Part shown: positions 1 to 5,505 of the stretch, piece after piece
Position numbering within the stretch: the stretch's first letter is position 1
Layout of the letters: each line of letters opens with the position of its first letter
DNA from: Phycisphaerales bacterium
GTDB lineage: Bacteria; Planctomycetota; Phycisphaerae; Sedimentisphaerales; Anaerohalosphaeraceae
NCBI GenBank assembly: GCA_011055475.1
Contig: DSDH01000451.1
Location: forward strand, 1-6,312
Direction: 5' to 3'
DNA length: 6,312 nt
Notes under the pieces: model-generated
The model's database searches: none
The model's input: only the letters and a program-made list of their open reading frames with translations
What the model was told of the DNA's origin: nothing
Translations under genes and position numbers: made by a program

Positions 1-160
1 GCACCGTCATCGTCATTCCGAGCAACGCGGTGCGGAGCGCAGCGAAACACTGCGGATCGAGGAATCTGTTCTTCAGCATCGCGCAGCGACACCGCTGATG
101 TCGTTGCGACCACGCGTCGGGTGCCTTATAGAATAGCTGTTTAAACCGATCCCTCCGCTC

Positions 161-201
161 CGGGCCTTCGGCCCTCCGGTCGGGATGACGGCCAAGGGGG
201 G
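161..201 (+). repeat. Direct repeat, copy 1 (41 bp)
   Basis: Positions 161-201 are identical to 421-461, exactly 260 bp downstream. The unit begins CGGGCCTTCGGCCCTCCGG and includes the hairpin-forming GGGCC-TTC-GGCCC. Similarity continues weakly for about 20 bp beyond the exact match: both copies then have CTG and a GGGTGG. In copy 2 the GGGTGG leads into a perfect palindrome. In copy 1 that palindrome is missing. Confidence 0.85.
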
Positions 202-247
202 CCTGCAAAGGCGTCGGGTGGGCCGTGCCTCGCCGGCCATGGGGTTT

Positions 248-321
248 GCCACAGAGGGCACAGAGGGCACAGAGGGAATCCGGCCCAAGTCGGCTCTGTG
301 GTCTCTGTGATTCTCTGTGGC
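248..321 (+). repeat. CACAGAGGG tandem repeat forming a long hairpin
   Basis: Three perfect tandem 9-mers CACAGAGGG occupy 250-276. A complementary run, with the 6-mer CTCTGT repeated three times, lies at 294-321. The outer arms GCCACAGAG (248-256) and CTCTGTGGC (313-321) pair perfectly, and the inner repeats pair with few mismatches around a loop at about 277-293. Similar CACAGAG-type repeats are familiar in planctomycete and related environmental genomes; that resemblance is from memory and was not searched. Confidence 0.8.
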
Positions 322-381
322 TTGCCCGAATCCCGGCGTGCTGTTCATCCTGTCCATGGGGGTGCGGCTTGCGTGGGGTGG

Positions 382-405
382 CATGGCCACACTTGTGTGG
401 CCATG
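382..405 (+). repeat. Perfect 24-bp palindrome, copy 1
   Basis: Arms CATGGCCACAC (382-392) and GTGTGGCCATG (395-405) are perfect inverted repeats around a 2-base spacer TT. A conserved leader GGGTGG precedes it (376-381). The same 24 bases recur exactly 100 bp downstream. The shape is that of a REP-like element. The spacer is too short for a stable RNA loop without opening some pairs, so a cruciform or protein-binding role is as plausible as an RNA hairpin. Confidence 0.85.
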
Positions 406-420
406 TGGTGACCTCCACTG

Positions 421-461
421 CGGGCCTTCGGCCCTCCGGTCGGGATGACGGCCAAGGGGGG
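421..461 (+). repeat. Direct repeat, copy 2 (41 bp)
   Basis: This is the second copy of the 41-bp unit at 161-201, with no mismatch. It sits just upstream of the palindrome at 482-505. The unit and the palindrome may therefore form one composite mobile or duplicated repeat, of which copy 1 at 161 keeps only the left part. Confidence 0.85.
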
Positions 462-481
462 TCTGTGAATCCGTTGGGTGG

Positions 482-505
482 CATGGCCACACTTGTGTGG
501 CCATG
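482..505 (+). repeat. Perfect 24-bp palindrome, copy 2
   Basis: This is identical to the palindrome at 382-405, including the GGGTGG leader (476-481). It directly follows the second 41-bp direct repeat. Two exact copies of a 24-bp palindrome this close together are very unlikely by chance. Confidence 0.85.
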
Positions 506-533
506 GGACGACGAGCGCCCCGTATCGCCAGGA

Positions 534-557
534 CATGCCCACGCGGGCGTGGGCATG
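534..557 (+). repeat. Perfect 24-bp palindrome, variant copy
   Basis: Arms CATGCCCACGC (534-544) and GCGTGGGCATG (547-557) flank a 2-base spacer GG. Total length, arm length and spacer length are the same as in the copies at 382 and 482, but the arm sequence differs at positions 5, 10 and 11. Because both arms carry matching changes, pairing is kept. This compensatory pattern suggests that the palindrome itself is selected or is copied as a family. Confidence 0.8.
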
Positions 558-649
558 TCACCCGGTGCTTGATGGGTCGGGCCGAGCGTGGGCATGCCAC
601 CCGGCGCTGACGGGTCGGGGCGAGCGTGGCATACCACCCGGTGACGCAT
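551..649 (+). repeat. Tandem repeat of a 38-39-bp unit (two full copies plus a partial one)
   Basis: The unit runs GGGCATGYCACCCGG, then GCT, GGGTCGGG and CGAGCGT. Copy 1 is about 551-589, copy 2 about 590-627, and a third, truncated copy is about 628-649. Each begins with GTGGGCATGNCACCC (549-563, 588-602 and, one base shorter, 626-639). That is the reverse complement of the GGGTGGCATGSCCAC leader of the palindromes at 376 and 476. The same core therefore occurs five times here in two orientations. Confidence 0.75.
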
Positions 650-650
650 A

Positions 651-736
651 GCCCCGTAGGGGCGTCAGTTCCATAGCCGGGGGCGTGAGCCCCCGGTGGC
701 GGTTCCCCTATCCAGAATCCGCAGCCCCGAAGGGGC
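651..736 (+). repeat. Cluster of three GC-rich mini-hairpins
   Basis: Three perfect short inverted repeats lie close together. GCCCC-GTA-GGGGC is at 651-663. CCGGGGGC-GTGA-GCCCCCGG is at 677-696, with 8-bp arms and a GTGA loop. GCCCC-GAA-GGGGC is at 724-736. The first and third share their arms. None is followed by a T-run on either strand, so they are not typical intrinsic terminators. They read best as dispersed repeat units. Confidence 0.65.
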
Positions 737-856
737 GGCACCGGCTTGGCCGAAGCCCCGGCGAGCATGGTCTGCCCCCCCGCTCGCCAGGGGGGGTATG
801 GGGGGAAGATGGGATTACTGGGATTTGAGAATACTGCCGTTTTTGGGGCGCCAGGC

Positions 857-938
857 CTGTTTTCTCAAGCACTCGGAGGATGGGACGTAAAAATGGGTGA
901 GAAAACAGCCTTGGCTGCTTGAAAACGCTGTTTTCTCA
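857..938 (+). repeat. TGAGAAAACAG / CTGTTTTCTCA inverted repeats
   Basis: TGAGAAAACAG (898-908) and CTGTTTTCTCA (928-938) are perfect 11-bp arms around a 19-base loop. The loop side also contains the small palindrome CAGCC-TT-GGCTG (906-917). A further copy of CTGTTTTCTCA lies at 857-867, so the central arm could pair with either side. Related pieces (GGATTACTG, GGATTTGAG near 809-826; CAGTAATCC, CTCAAATCC near 937-960) occur as complements on the two flanks. Confidence 0.7.
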
Positions 939-1219
939 GTAATCCAGTTTTCTCAAATCCCCCTCTTAGGCCCCCCTCCAGAGATAGAGTCAAACCAATC
1001 GACTCAGATTGCCCATCTTTGCAGGACTGCCTGTGCCTGCGTTGCCCATATTTAACGGGCTCCAAAAACTGCCCTGAACTGGTTTGCCAGAGCGAGGCCT
1101 CGGCCGCACGCATCAGGGGGGTGGCAGCCACTGAACCCGAAGGGTGAAGTGGATGTCGCGTGCGGGGGCTTTTGGAGGGCCCTGTCCGCCTCGCCCGGAC
1201 ACGCCCGGACTTAGGGACC

Positions 1220-1396
1220 TATCAGTCCGTTGAAAAACGTACGGTCCACAGAAACGGGCCCTTTTTGTCATTCCCGCCCGCCTGCGGCGCGTTTCCAATC
1301 CAGCGGGAATCCATGCTTTGCCTGCAGAGAACACGCCACACGTCGAGCGTGGACCCCGGATCAAGTCCGGGGTGACACTTTTTCAACAGCCTGCTA
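1220..1396 (+). repeat. MITE-like unit bounded by 18-bp imperfect inverted repeats
   Basis: The left end (1220-1237, ending CCGTTGAAAAA) and the right end (1379-1396, starting TTTTTCAACAGCC) are inverted repeats matching at 15 of 18 positions. Between them lie two more hairpins: ATTCCCGC/GCGGGAAT (1270-1277 and 1303-1310) and CCCCGGA-TCAAG-TCCGGGG (1354-1372). There is no room for a transposase in 177 bp. Repeats of the type 'GTCATTCCCGC...GGACCCCGGATCAAGTCC' are commonly seen between genes of many environmental bacteria; this is remembered, not searched. The right end overlaps the last codon position of the neighbouring gene, whose TAG stop (1394-1396 on the minus strand) lies inside the terminal repeat. 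Confidence 0.6.
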
Positions 1397-3715
1397 TCGG
1401 TGCCAAGGGGGGGCCAGGGGGCTGATCGCCTCTTCGAAGAGGGGCCGGCGGCGGAAGTCCGCCGGGTCGTAGGCGGGATCGGCCGGATCGGCGTTGACCC
1501 AATGCACGTGGTGCCGGCCATAATACGTGCCGTAGAATTGGTAGTTCGAGTCGACCCAACGGGCCAGAACCATGCGCTCCATCGCGGTAAGCATCGCCGT
1601 GTGATCGTCCGCAGCGTTCTTGGGATGTCCGGGATCGGTCAGCAGGGCCATGAGGACGCTGTTGTGCGAGCCCATGCTCTTGGGCGGCAACGTGGCGCCG
1701 TTGTAGTTGCCCTGGTCCCCCTGCGTGAACGATGTGAACTCGGGGATGATGGGCCCGGCGAGTTGCCTCTTGCACAGCTCCTCATAGGACACGTTGTAGT
1801 ACACCGTCGGATCGTCAACGAGGGTCAGGCCGCCGGCCGGAGCCTCGCGGCCATGGCATGAAACGCACTTGGCGTTGAAGATGGGCTGAATGTCGGTCGG
1901 GTAATGGATCACCTGCATGGCGCGGCCGTCCCCGCCGTTCTCGACCAGGTCACACGGTTGCGGCTGAGGCATGCTGGGGGGGCGACGCAGGGCCAGCGGT
2001 GTCCGCATGTCCTCGGCCTCGGCGGTGCGATTGGTCCGGCCATGACAGCCGACGCAGGAGCGGACCTCGCCCGGGCGGTAGTTCACATAGGTGCGCTCCC
2101 GCTGGATCTCCCGAAAGTCCTCGTCAAGGACCTGGAAGAAAATGCTGCGGTCCGCCGGCACCTTGAAGTAGGCCGAGCCGTCCTTCTCCACGGGCACGAC
2201 GCCCCACTGTACGCGGGGCCACAGGGCCGACTTCCAACTGGAGCTGCTGGTCGCCGGGGCCCAGCGCCGCCCAGTGTCCCAGTAGCGAGGCACGGCCTCG
2301 TTGATCCGCAGCCATTTGACCTCGCCGGGCCGCACGCCGGTCAGGCCGCGGTAGACGTTTGTCAGAATGCACAGGGCCTCATCCGCCGCGGCTCGGCCCG
2401 CATCCTGGGCCACCTGCACCTCGGGCGGCACGGGCCGGGCGATACGCGGCGTCGGGTGCCAGCAGGAAAGCCGCTCATCGGCGTGCACGAGACGGTGGTT
2501 GCCCTCGGTGTCGATCAGGTACAGGGCATAGGCGTTGGGCACGTTCTGATAATGGTCGGCCGGATCGGCCTTGCAGGAGACCAGGAAGCGGTTTTCATCG
2601 ACCGGCCAGGGATGCGTGTAGAGGCGGCCGCTCTGGCCGGTGCGGTCGTGCACATACGTGCCATCCGGTCTGCGGAAGTGCCAGCCGGGCTCGGTGCGTC
2701 GCTCGATGAACACCCACGGGGTGAGGTTGGTGACCGCGTAGCGCTCGTCGGACGCGACGAAATCGGGCTCATCCGGATCGGGGCCTCGTCGCAGGGCCCC
2801 GCGCTGCAGGTCGATGAGCATAATCGCCCCGACGCAGCCGCCCTGGGGATAATGGCAGGTGCCCACGCACACGAGCCGGTCTCCGGAGCCATCGATCGAC
2901 TGGGGGTACATGTACACCGTGGTCGTGTCGTCCGACACCCCGTACAGCTCCTGGGCCCGGGTTCCATCGGGGTTCATGGACCAGATCGTCTTACACACGC
3001 GGGCGCCCTTGTCGATGTATTCCCAGCGGTGGTACATGATCCGCCCATCGTCCAGCACGACCGGGCAGAACTCGCTGACCGGGCTGCGGCTCAACTGTTC
3101 GATGTTCGACCCGTCGGCGTTCATGCGGTGCAGCACGGGCGCGACCAGGTGGGCCGAGCCGCCGCACAGGATGGTATGTTCGCAGCGGGTGGATGAGAAG
3201 ACGATGCCGCCGTCCGGCAGGTAACAGGGATGGATGTCATCGGTGTGCCAGGGCTTGCCCCAGCGGGCGACCTTCTCGGCCTCATCGGGCGGGGCGAACG
3301 TGATCTGCCGCAGGCCGCCGCCGTCGAGTTGCACTTCCCAGATACGAAACCCGCTTTGCGGGTCCCGTCGGAAATCGAAGAGCACCTTCCGGGCGTCGAA
3401 CGACAGGCTGATCTTGCCGATGAAGCCCCGGCCGCCGGGCAACTGGGTGGCCGTGACGACGGGCCGTTCCTGCCGCGTGCGCAGGTTGAGGATGTAAATG
3501 CCGTTTTCGGGGACGAACCGGTCCGGGCTGGTGCCGTTGTTGATGTCGGTGTAGTAGTGGTCGGAGGAATAGGGCTTGCGCTTCACGAAGACGATCTCGT
3601 CGAACCCCAGTTCCGTCGCCTGAACGTCGTCCGCCGCGCCGCCGCTCGTCTGGCCCGATCCCATCCATGCCGCCAGCATCACGACCACCGCCGGGATACT
3701 CAGCCCGTGTCGCAT
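1394..3715 (-). CDS. Secreted HzsA-related beta-propeller protein with two c-type heme sites
   Basis: This 773-aa protein probably acts outside the cytoplasm as a c-heme protein; its substrate is unknown. Residues 1-28 form a signal peptide (MRHG, then a hydrophobic stretch and small residues). Residues about 35-430 contain propeller-type repeats with typical blade motifs (IWEVQLDGGGLRQIT, LHRMNADGSNIEQLS, IWSMNPDGT). Residues about 440-545 resemble the middle domain of the hydrazine synthase alpha subunit. The C-terminal part carries two CXXCH heme-attachment motifs, CVGCH at 554-558 and CVSCH at 617-621. A CX3CH (283-288) lies inside the propeller. The overall order resembles HzsA, but such homologues are widespread in planctomycetes without anammox, and no HzsB/C-type gene is present here, so I would not call it hydrazine synthase. 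The ATG at 3715 is supported by GGAG (3722-3725) with a 6-base spacer. The C-terminus (AISPLAPPWHR) looks complete. It appears to be monocistronic. Confidence 0.88.
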   Translation of the reverse strand: MRHGLSIPAVVVMLAAWMGSGQTSGGAADDVQATELGFDEIVFVKRKPYSSDHYYTDINNGTSPDRFVPENGIYILNLRTRQERPVVTATQLPGGRGFIGKISLSFDARKVLFDFRRDPQSGFRIWEVQLDGGGLRQITFAPPDEAEKVARWGKPWHTDDIHPCYLPDGGIVFSSTRCEHTILCGGSAHLVAPVLHRMNADGSNIEQLSRSPVSEFCPVVLDDGRIMYHRWEYIDKGARVCKTIWSMNPDGTRAQELYGVSDDTTTVYMYPQSIDGSGDRLVCVGTCHYPQGGCVGAIMLIDLQRGALRRGPDPDEPDFVASDERYAVTNLTPWVFIERRTEPGWHFRRPDGTYVHDRTGQSGRLYTHPWPVDENRFLVSCKADPADHYQNVPNAYALYLIDTEGNHRLVHADERLSCWHPTPRIARPVPPEVQVAQDAGRAAADEALCILTNVYRGLTGVRPGEVKWLRINEAVPRYWDTGRRWAPATSSSSWKSALWPRVQWGVVPVEKDGSAYFKVPADRSIFFQVLDEDFREIQRERTYVNYRPGEVRSCVGCHGRTNRTAEAEDMRTPLALRRPPSMPQPQPCDLVENGGDGRAMQVIHYPTDIQPIFNAKCVSCHGREAPAGGLTLVDDPTVYYNVSYEELCKRQLAGPIIPEFTSFTQGDQGNYNGATLPPKSMGSHNSVLMALLTDPGHPKNAADDHTAMLTAMERMVLARWVDSNYQFYGTYYGRHHVHWVNADPADPAYDPADFRRRPLFEEAISPLAPPWHR

Positions 3716-3721
3716 CGGTCA

Positions 3722-3725
3722 CTCC
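3722..3725 (-). promoter_or_regulatory. Shine-Dalgarno site of the HzsA-related gene
   Basis: GGAG on the minus strand lies 6 bases before the ATG at 3713-3715. It decides the start over a GTG in another frame at 3720-3722. Confidence 0.65.
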
Positions 3726-3757
3726 GAATTCAGTCAGTGTTACCTTGGCCCGGCTCC

Positions 3758-3763
3758 ATTATA
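3758..3763 (-). promoter_or_regulatory. Probable -10 element (TATAAT) of the HzsA-related gene
   Basis: A perfect TATAAT occurs on the minus strand 42 bases before the start codon, giving an expected leader of about 35 bases. No good -35 hexamer is visible: the best is TGTAGC with an 18-base spacer. A sigma-70-type promoter is therefore likely but not proven. Confidence 0.45.
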
Positions 3764-3832
3764 CGCGATGAGGACACGGCAGCTACAGGGAGATCCCAAG
3801 ACGTGAAGGGGCACCGGGGTTTCGCGGCACGG

Positions 3833-4288
3833 TTATCGGCGATTGGCCTCATCGCTCACGTGAGAGTAATCGACATCTGCGTATCCGCCGGGGTCTGCGT
3901 GGCGAGGCTGCAGGAGCCGAAGCGATGCCCGTGACGTGCGGCACGGTGCAGGCCCATTGCAGGGTTTCGCCGATTCTCGTCCATGTTTGCCCAGCCAGGC
4001 TGCCGTCGTAGCGGGCCTTATCGGTGCGGTTCGTGGAATCGCAGTCGATTCGGAGGCAGACGGCATCCTGCGGGAGCGATACGGTCTCGATGTCCCGCGG
4101 TTCACCGGACCGGGCGCCGACCATGGCGATCGATCTGCGGCCCCGGTCACGGCATCGCACGTTGTTGGGGTCGGTGATCGGCGTTTCATCATATCCGTCG
4201 CGAATCAGCTCACCGGGGTGCCGGAGGCACAACCCTTCCTCAACGGCCTGCTGGCGCGCATGCATTGCGAGGGTCGGATGCCGAGCAC
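3833..4288 (-). pseudogene. Frameshifted C-terminal remnant of a GH43-type glycosidase (beta-xylosidase C-terminal domain)
   Basis: GH43 enzymes cleave arabinose- or xylose-containing polysaccharides, and many carry a C-terminal concanavalin-like domain. Here only that domain can be read, on the minus strand and in three frames. The first frame gives SIAMVGARSGEPRDIETV, then LPQDAVCLRIDCDSTNRTD, QTWTRIGETLQ and TVPHVTG. Near 3926-3932 the sense continues in another frame as HRFGSCSLATQTP. Near 3885-3893 it changes again to GGYADVDYSHVSDEANRR and stops at TAA (3833-3835). From memory, family members read 'IDCDFTNRTDKARF-YSLDG-TWT-IG-TLQM-YTLPHFMGYRFGLFNYATQTPGGY-DFDYF', and the pieces fit this in order. 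Several conserved aromatic residues are replaced (Cys or Gly for Tyr, Trp for Met). No catalytic domain is present upstream: the fragment begins right after the methyltransferase stop codon. I am confident that it is a relic and fairly confident of the family. Confidence 0.62.
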
Positions 4289-4936
4289 TCACCGAATCTT
4301 GTAGCTGATGCTCATGCCGTCGCGTTTCTCCATTGACGCGCGGATGATCACGGTGTCGTAGTCCGGGCTGTTCTGGATGAAGTCGAGAAAGTCCTTCATC
4401 TCGCGCTCCGATTGGATCACGTTGTCGGCCACGATCACCGCGCCGGGCTTGAGCTTGGGCTCCAGGAGCTTGAAATACTTGAAGTAGTCGCGTTTGAGCG
4501 CATCGAGGAAAACGAAGTCGACGGGCCCCTCGATCGTGGGCAGTGTCTGGAGGGCGTCGCCCTCGATGACGGTCACCACGTCTTCCAGGCCGACCTTTTC
4601 CAGGTTCTCGCGGGTCGCCCGGACCATCCGGGGGTCGATGTCCAGCGTGTACAGGTGGCCGCCGGTCCGCTCGAAGGCGATCCCCATGTTGATCGCGCCG
4701 TATCCGGTGGCCGAGCCGACCTCGACGCCGCGTTTGGCGCCGCGGGCCTCGACGAGAATCCGCAGCACCATCGCGTCGCCCGGCGTCGTGTTCAGGCCCG
4801 TGCGGCGAAAGTCGCGAATGAACTGATCCCGAAACGCCTGCGTCTTCCGCGCATCCATGTCCGCCCCCATCGCCACGAGCACCACCGCCGTCACACCCAC
4901 GACCCCCAGCCCCGCCATGATTCGCCTGCTTTTCAT
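4289..4936 (-). CDS. Metal-dependent class I O-methyltransferase with hydrophobic N-terminus
   Basis: The 215-aa protein has a Rossmann-type SAM-binding fold of the COMT/CCoAOMT-like family, which transfers a methyl group to a hydroxyl of a small acceptor; the acceptor here is unknown. Motif I is VEVGSATGYGA (71-81), the acidic residues that bind SAM ribose lie in LYTLDID (95-101), and GDA follows at 126-128. The expected metal ligands are all present: D145 in FLDALK, and D171 and N172 in VADN. K148 is three residues after D145, as the catalytic lysine is in COMT. Length matches the family apart from about 25 extra N-terminal residues: a KSRR start, then a hydrophobic segment at 8-23. That looks like a signal peptide or anchor, which is odd for a SAM-using enzyme. 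The ATG at 4936 has GAAGGGAG (4943-4950) with a 6-base spacer. Internal ATGs at codons 7, 23 and 27 are possible alternatives with weaker sites. The gene stands alone. Confidence 0.88.
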   Translation of the reverse strand: MKSRRIMAGLGVVGVTAVVLVAMGADMDARKTQAFRDQFIRDFRRTGLNTTPGDAMVLRILVEARGAKRGVEVGSATGYGAINMGIAFERTGGHLYTLDIDPRMVRATRENLEKVGLEDVVTVIEGDALQTLPTIEGPVDFVFLDALKRDYFKYFKLLEPKLKPGAVIVADNVIQSEREMKDFLDFIQNSPDYDTVIIRASMEKRDGMSISYKIR

Positions 4937-4942
4937 CCCACG

Positions 4943-4950
4943 CTCCCTTC
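4943..4950 (-). promoter_or_regulatory. Strong Shine-Dalgarno site of the methyltransferase
   Basis: GAAGGGAG on the minus strand lies 6 bases before the ATG at 4934-4936. It favours the long form of the protein, including the hydrophobic N-terminal segment, over a start at codon 23 or 27. Confidence 0.65.
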
Positions 4951-4981
4951 GAGTTTCTAAAAACAGGAACTATCCCCCTCA

Positions 4982-5096
4982 GCGCCGCGGCGCATTGCCG
5001 CTCCACCAAAGGACCCTCGGTCCACCACGAGTAAAGGCAACTCAAGATGGAAGCCCGGAATGCAATATGTAGCCATTTCGTCCGTGCGTACACGGA
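4982..5096. repeat. Three short inverted repeats between the methyltransferase and the 132-aa gene
   Basis: GCGCCGCGGCGC (4982-4993) is a perfect 12-bp palindrome. GGACC-CTC-GGTCC is at 5011-5023 and TCCGTG-CGTA-CACGGA at 5081-5096. The last begins 11 bases past the stop codon of the 132-aa gene and could end its transcript, but no T-run follows it on the minus strand. The rest of this 170-bp spacer shows no convincing promoter. Confidence 0.4.
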
Positions 5097-5106
5097 TAGC
5101 TGGACC

Positions 5107-5505
5107 TTAGCATATTTGTGACACGGGAATCGTGCAAGCAGGACCACTAATAGCCTCTGCGTACGCTTCCCGTCGCCTCAGGCTGGGCAACCCGTCCTCG
5201 TAAGCGGCCAAGAGCAAAGCCGAAGCAGAGATGGAGGTTATTCGGGTTCCGTTCTGTTCGGACTGAACAGCCAGGCCAACTAAACCGAACTTCTTGATAA
5301 TAGCCGTTACGTCTTTGATTTGATACCCAATGACACGGTTGTCGAGTGCAGAATGGTACACGGTGAGGAATTCGTCGACCCGCTCGCGGACAACCGCTTC
5401 ATCGGCGGTTTGGTAGATGATGCAATCTCCATGGGGGTTGTACCAAGGCTCGGGACGAAACTCCGGTTCTCCTGTGACGTATTCGTTCAGGAAGTGCTTT
5501 TCCAT
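5107..5505 (-). CDS. Hypothetical protein, second gene of an overlapping pair (132 aa)
   Basis: I do not recognise this family. The protein is soluble, with no signal peptide or membrane segment. The N-terminal part (EPWYNPHGDCIIYQTADEA, 19-37) leads into an alpha/beta-looking segment, DEFLTVYHSALDNRVIGYQI (44-63) and KDVTAIIKKFG (64-74). A helical segment, ALLLAAYEDGLPSLRRREAY (96-115), follows. The 'LTVYHS..DNRVIGYQIK' stretch loosely recalls small DUF2283-like antitoxins, but this is only an impression. The ATG at 5505 has GAGG (5512-5515) with a 6-base spacer. It overlaps the end of the upstream 139-aa gene by 19 bases, so the two are almost surely cotranscribed and possibly translationally coupled. 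Codon use is less GC-rich than in the methyltransferase or the HzsA-like gene. The last residues (PACTIPVSQIC) look less ordered. Confidence 0.75.
   Translation of the reverse strand: MEKHFLNEYVTGEPEFRPEPWYNPHGDCIIYQTADEAVVRERVDEFLTVYHSALDNRVIGYQIKDVTAIIKKFGLVGLAVQSEQNGTRITSISASALLLAAYEDGLPSLRRREAYAEAISGPACTIPVSQIC

Larger units (their letters stand above)
1..1393. other. Repeat-rich intergenic region without a supported gene
   Basis: This 1.4-kb stretch has no reading frame with a recognisable domain, a good ribosome binding site and a protein-like composition. The open frames present on both strands are rich in Arg, Pro, Gly and Ser, as expected when GC-rich hairpins and repeats are translated. 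What it does hold is a dense series of short repeats and perfect inverted repeats, listed separately below. Positions 960-1219 are the quietest part: I see no repeat, gene or clear signal there. The left edge (about 13-66) has the pattern CATTCCGAG...GAGGAATCTG, which resembles dispersed intergenic repeats seen in many bacterial genomes, but only one copy is visible here. Confidence 0.7.

Noticed and set aside
376..649. CRISPR array
   Set aside because: The repeated palindromes are few, unevenly spaced, in two orientations and partly adjacent, with no unique spacers of constant length and no cas gene.
73..768. 231-codon minus-strand frame in the repeat region
   Set aside because: Its translation is repeats of palindromic DNA (the motif MATQVWP appears at each palindrome), is rich in Pro/Arg/Gly/His, and has no domain.
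1354..1372. Intrinsic terminator of the HzsA-like gene (CCCCGGA/TCCGGGG stem)
   Set aside because: The stem is on the right side of the gene end, but on the minus strand it is followed by CCACGCTCG rather than a T-run. It is better explained as part of the dispersed repeat.
1113..1521. Several overlapping open frames across the MITE-like unit
   Set aside because: They are produced by the hairpins of the repeat on both strands and share no protein-like composition or ribosome binding site.
1904..3196. Long plus-strand open frame (430 codons) opposite the HzsA-like gene
   Set aside because: It is a mirror of the real gene in GC-rich DNA. It is rich in Ala, Gly, His and Val, has no domain, and the opposite strand encodes a clear signal peptide, propeller motifs and CXXCH sites.
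1394..3715. True hydrazine synthase alpha subunit of an anammox bacterium
   Set aside because: Domain order and heme sites are similar, but no HzsB, HzsC or other anammox genes are in view and such homologues occur widely outside anammox bacteria.
3849..5147. Minus-strand open frame of 432 codons across the methyltransferase and the GH43 relic
   Set aside because: Over 4289-4936 it is an Arg/Gly/Pro-rich shadow of the methyltransferase. Only its last part (below 4289) reads as family-like protein, and that is reported as a frameshifted pseudogene.
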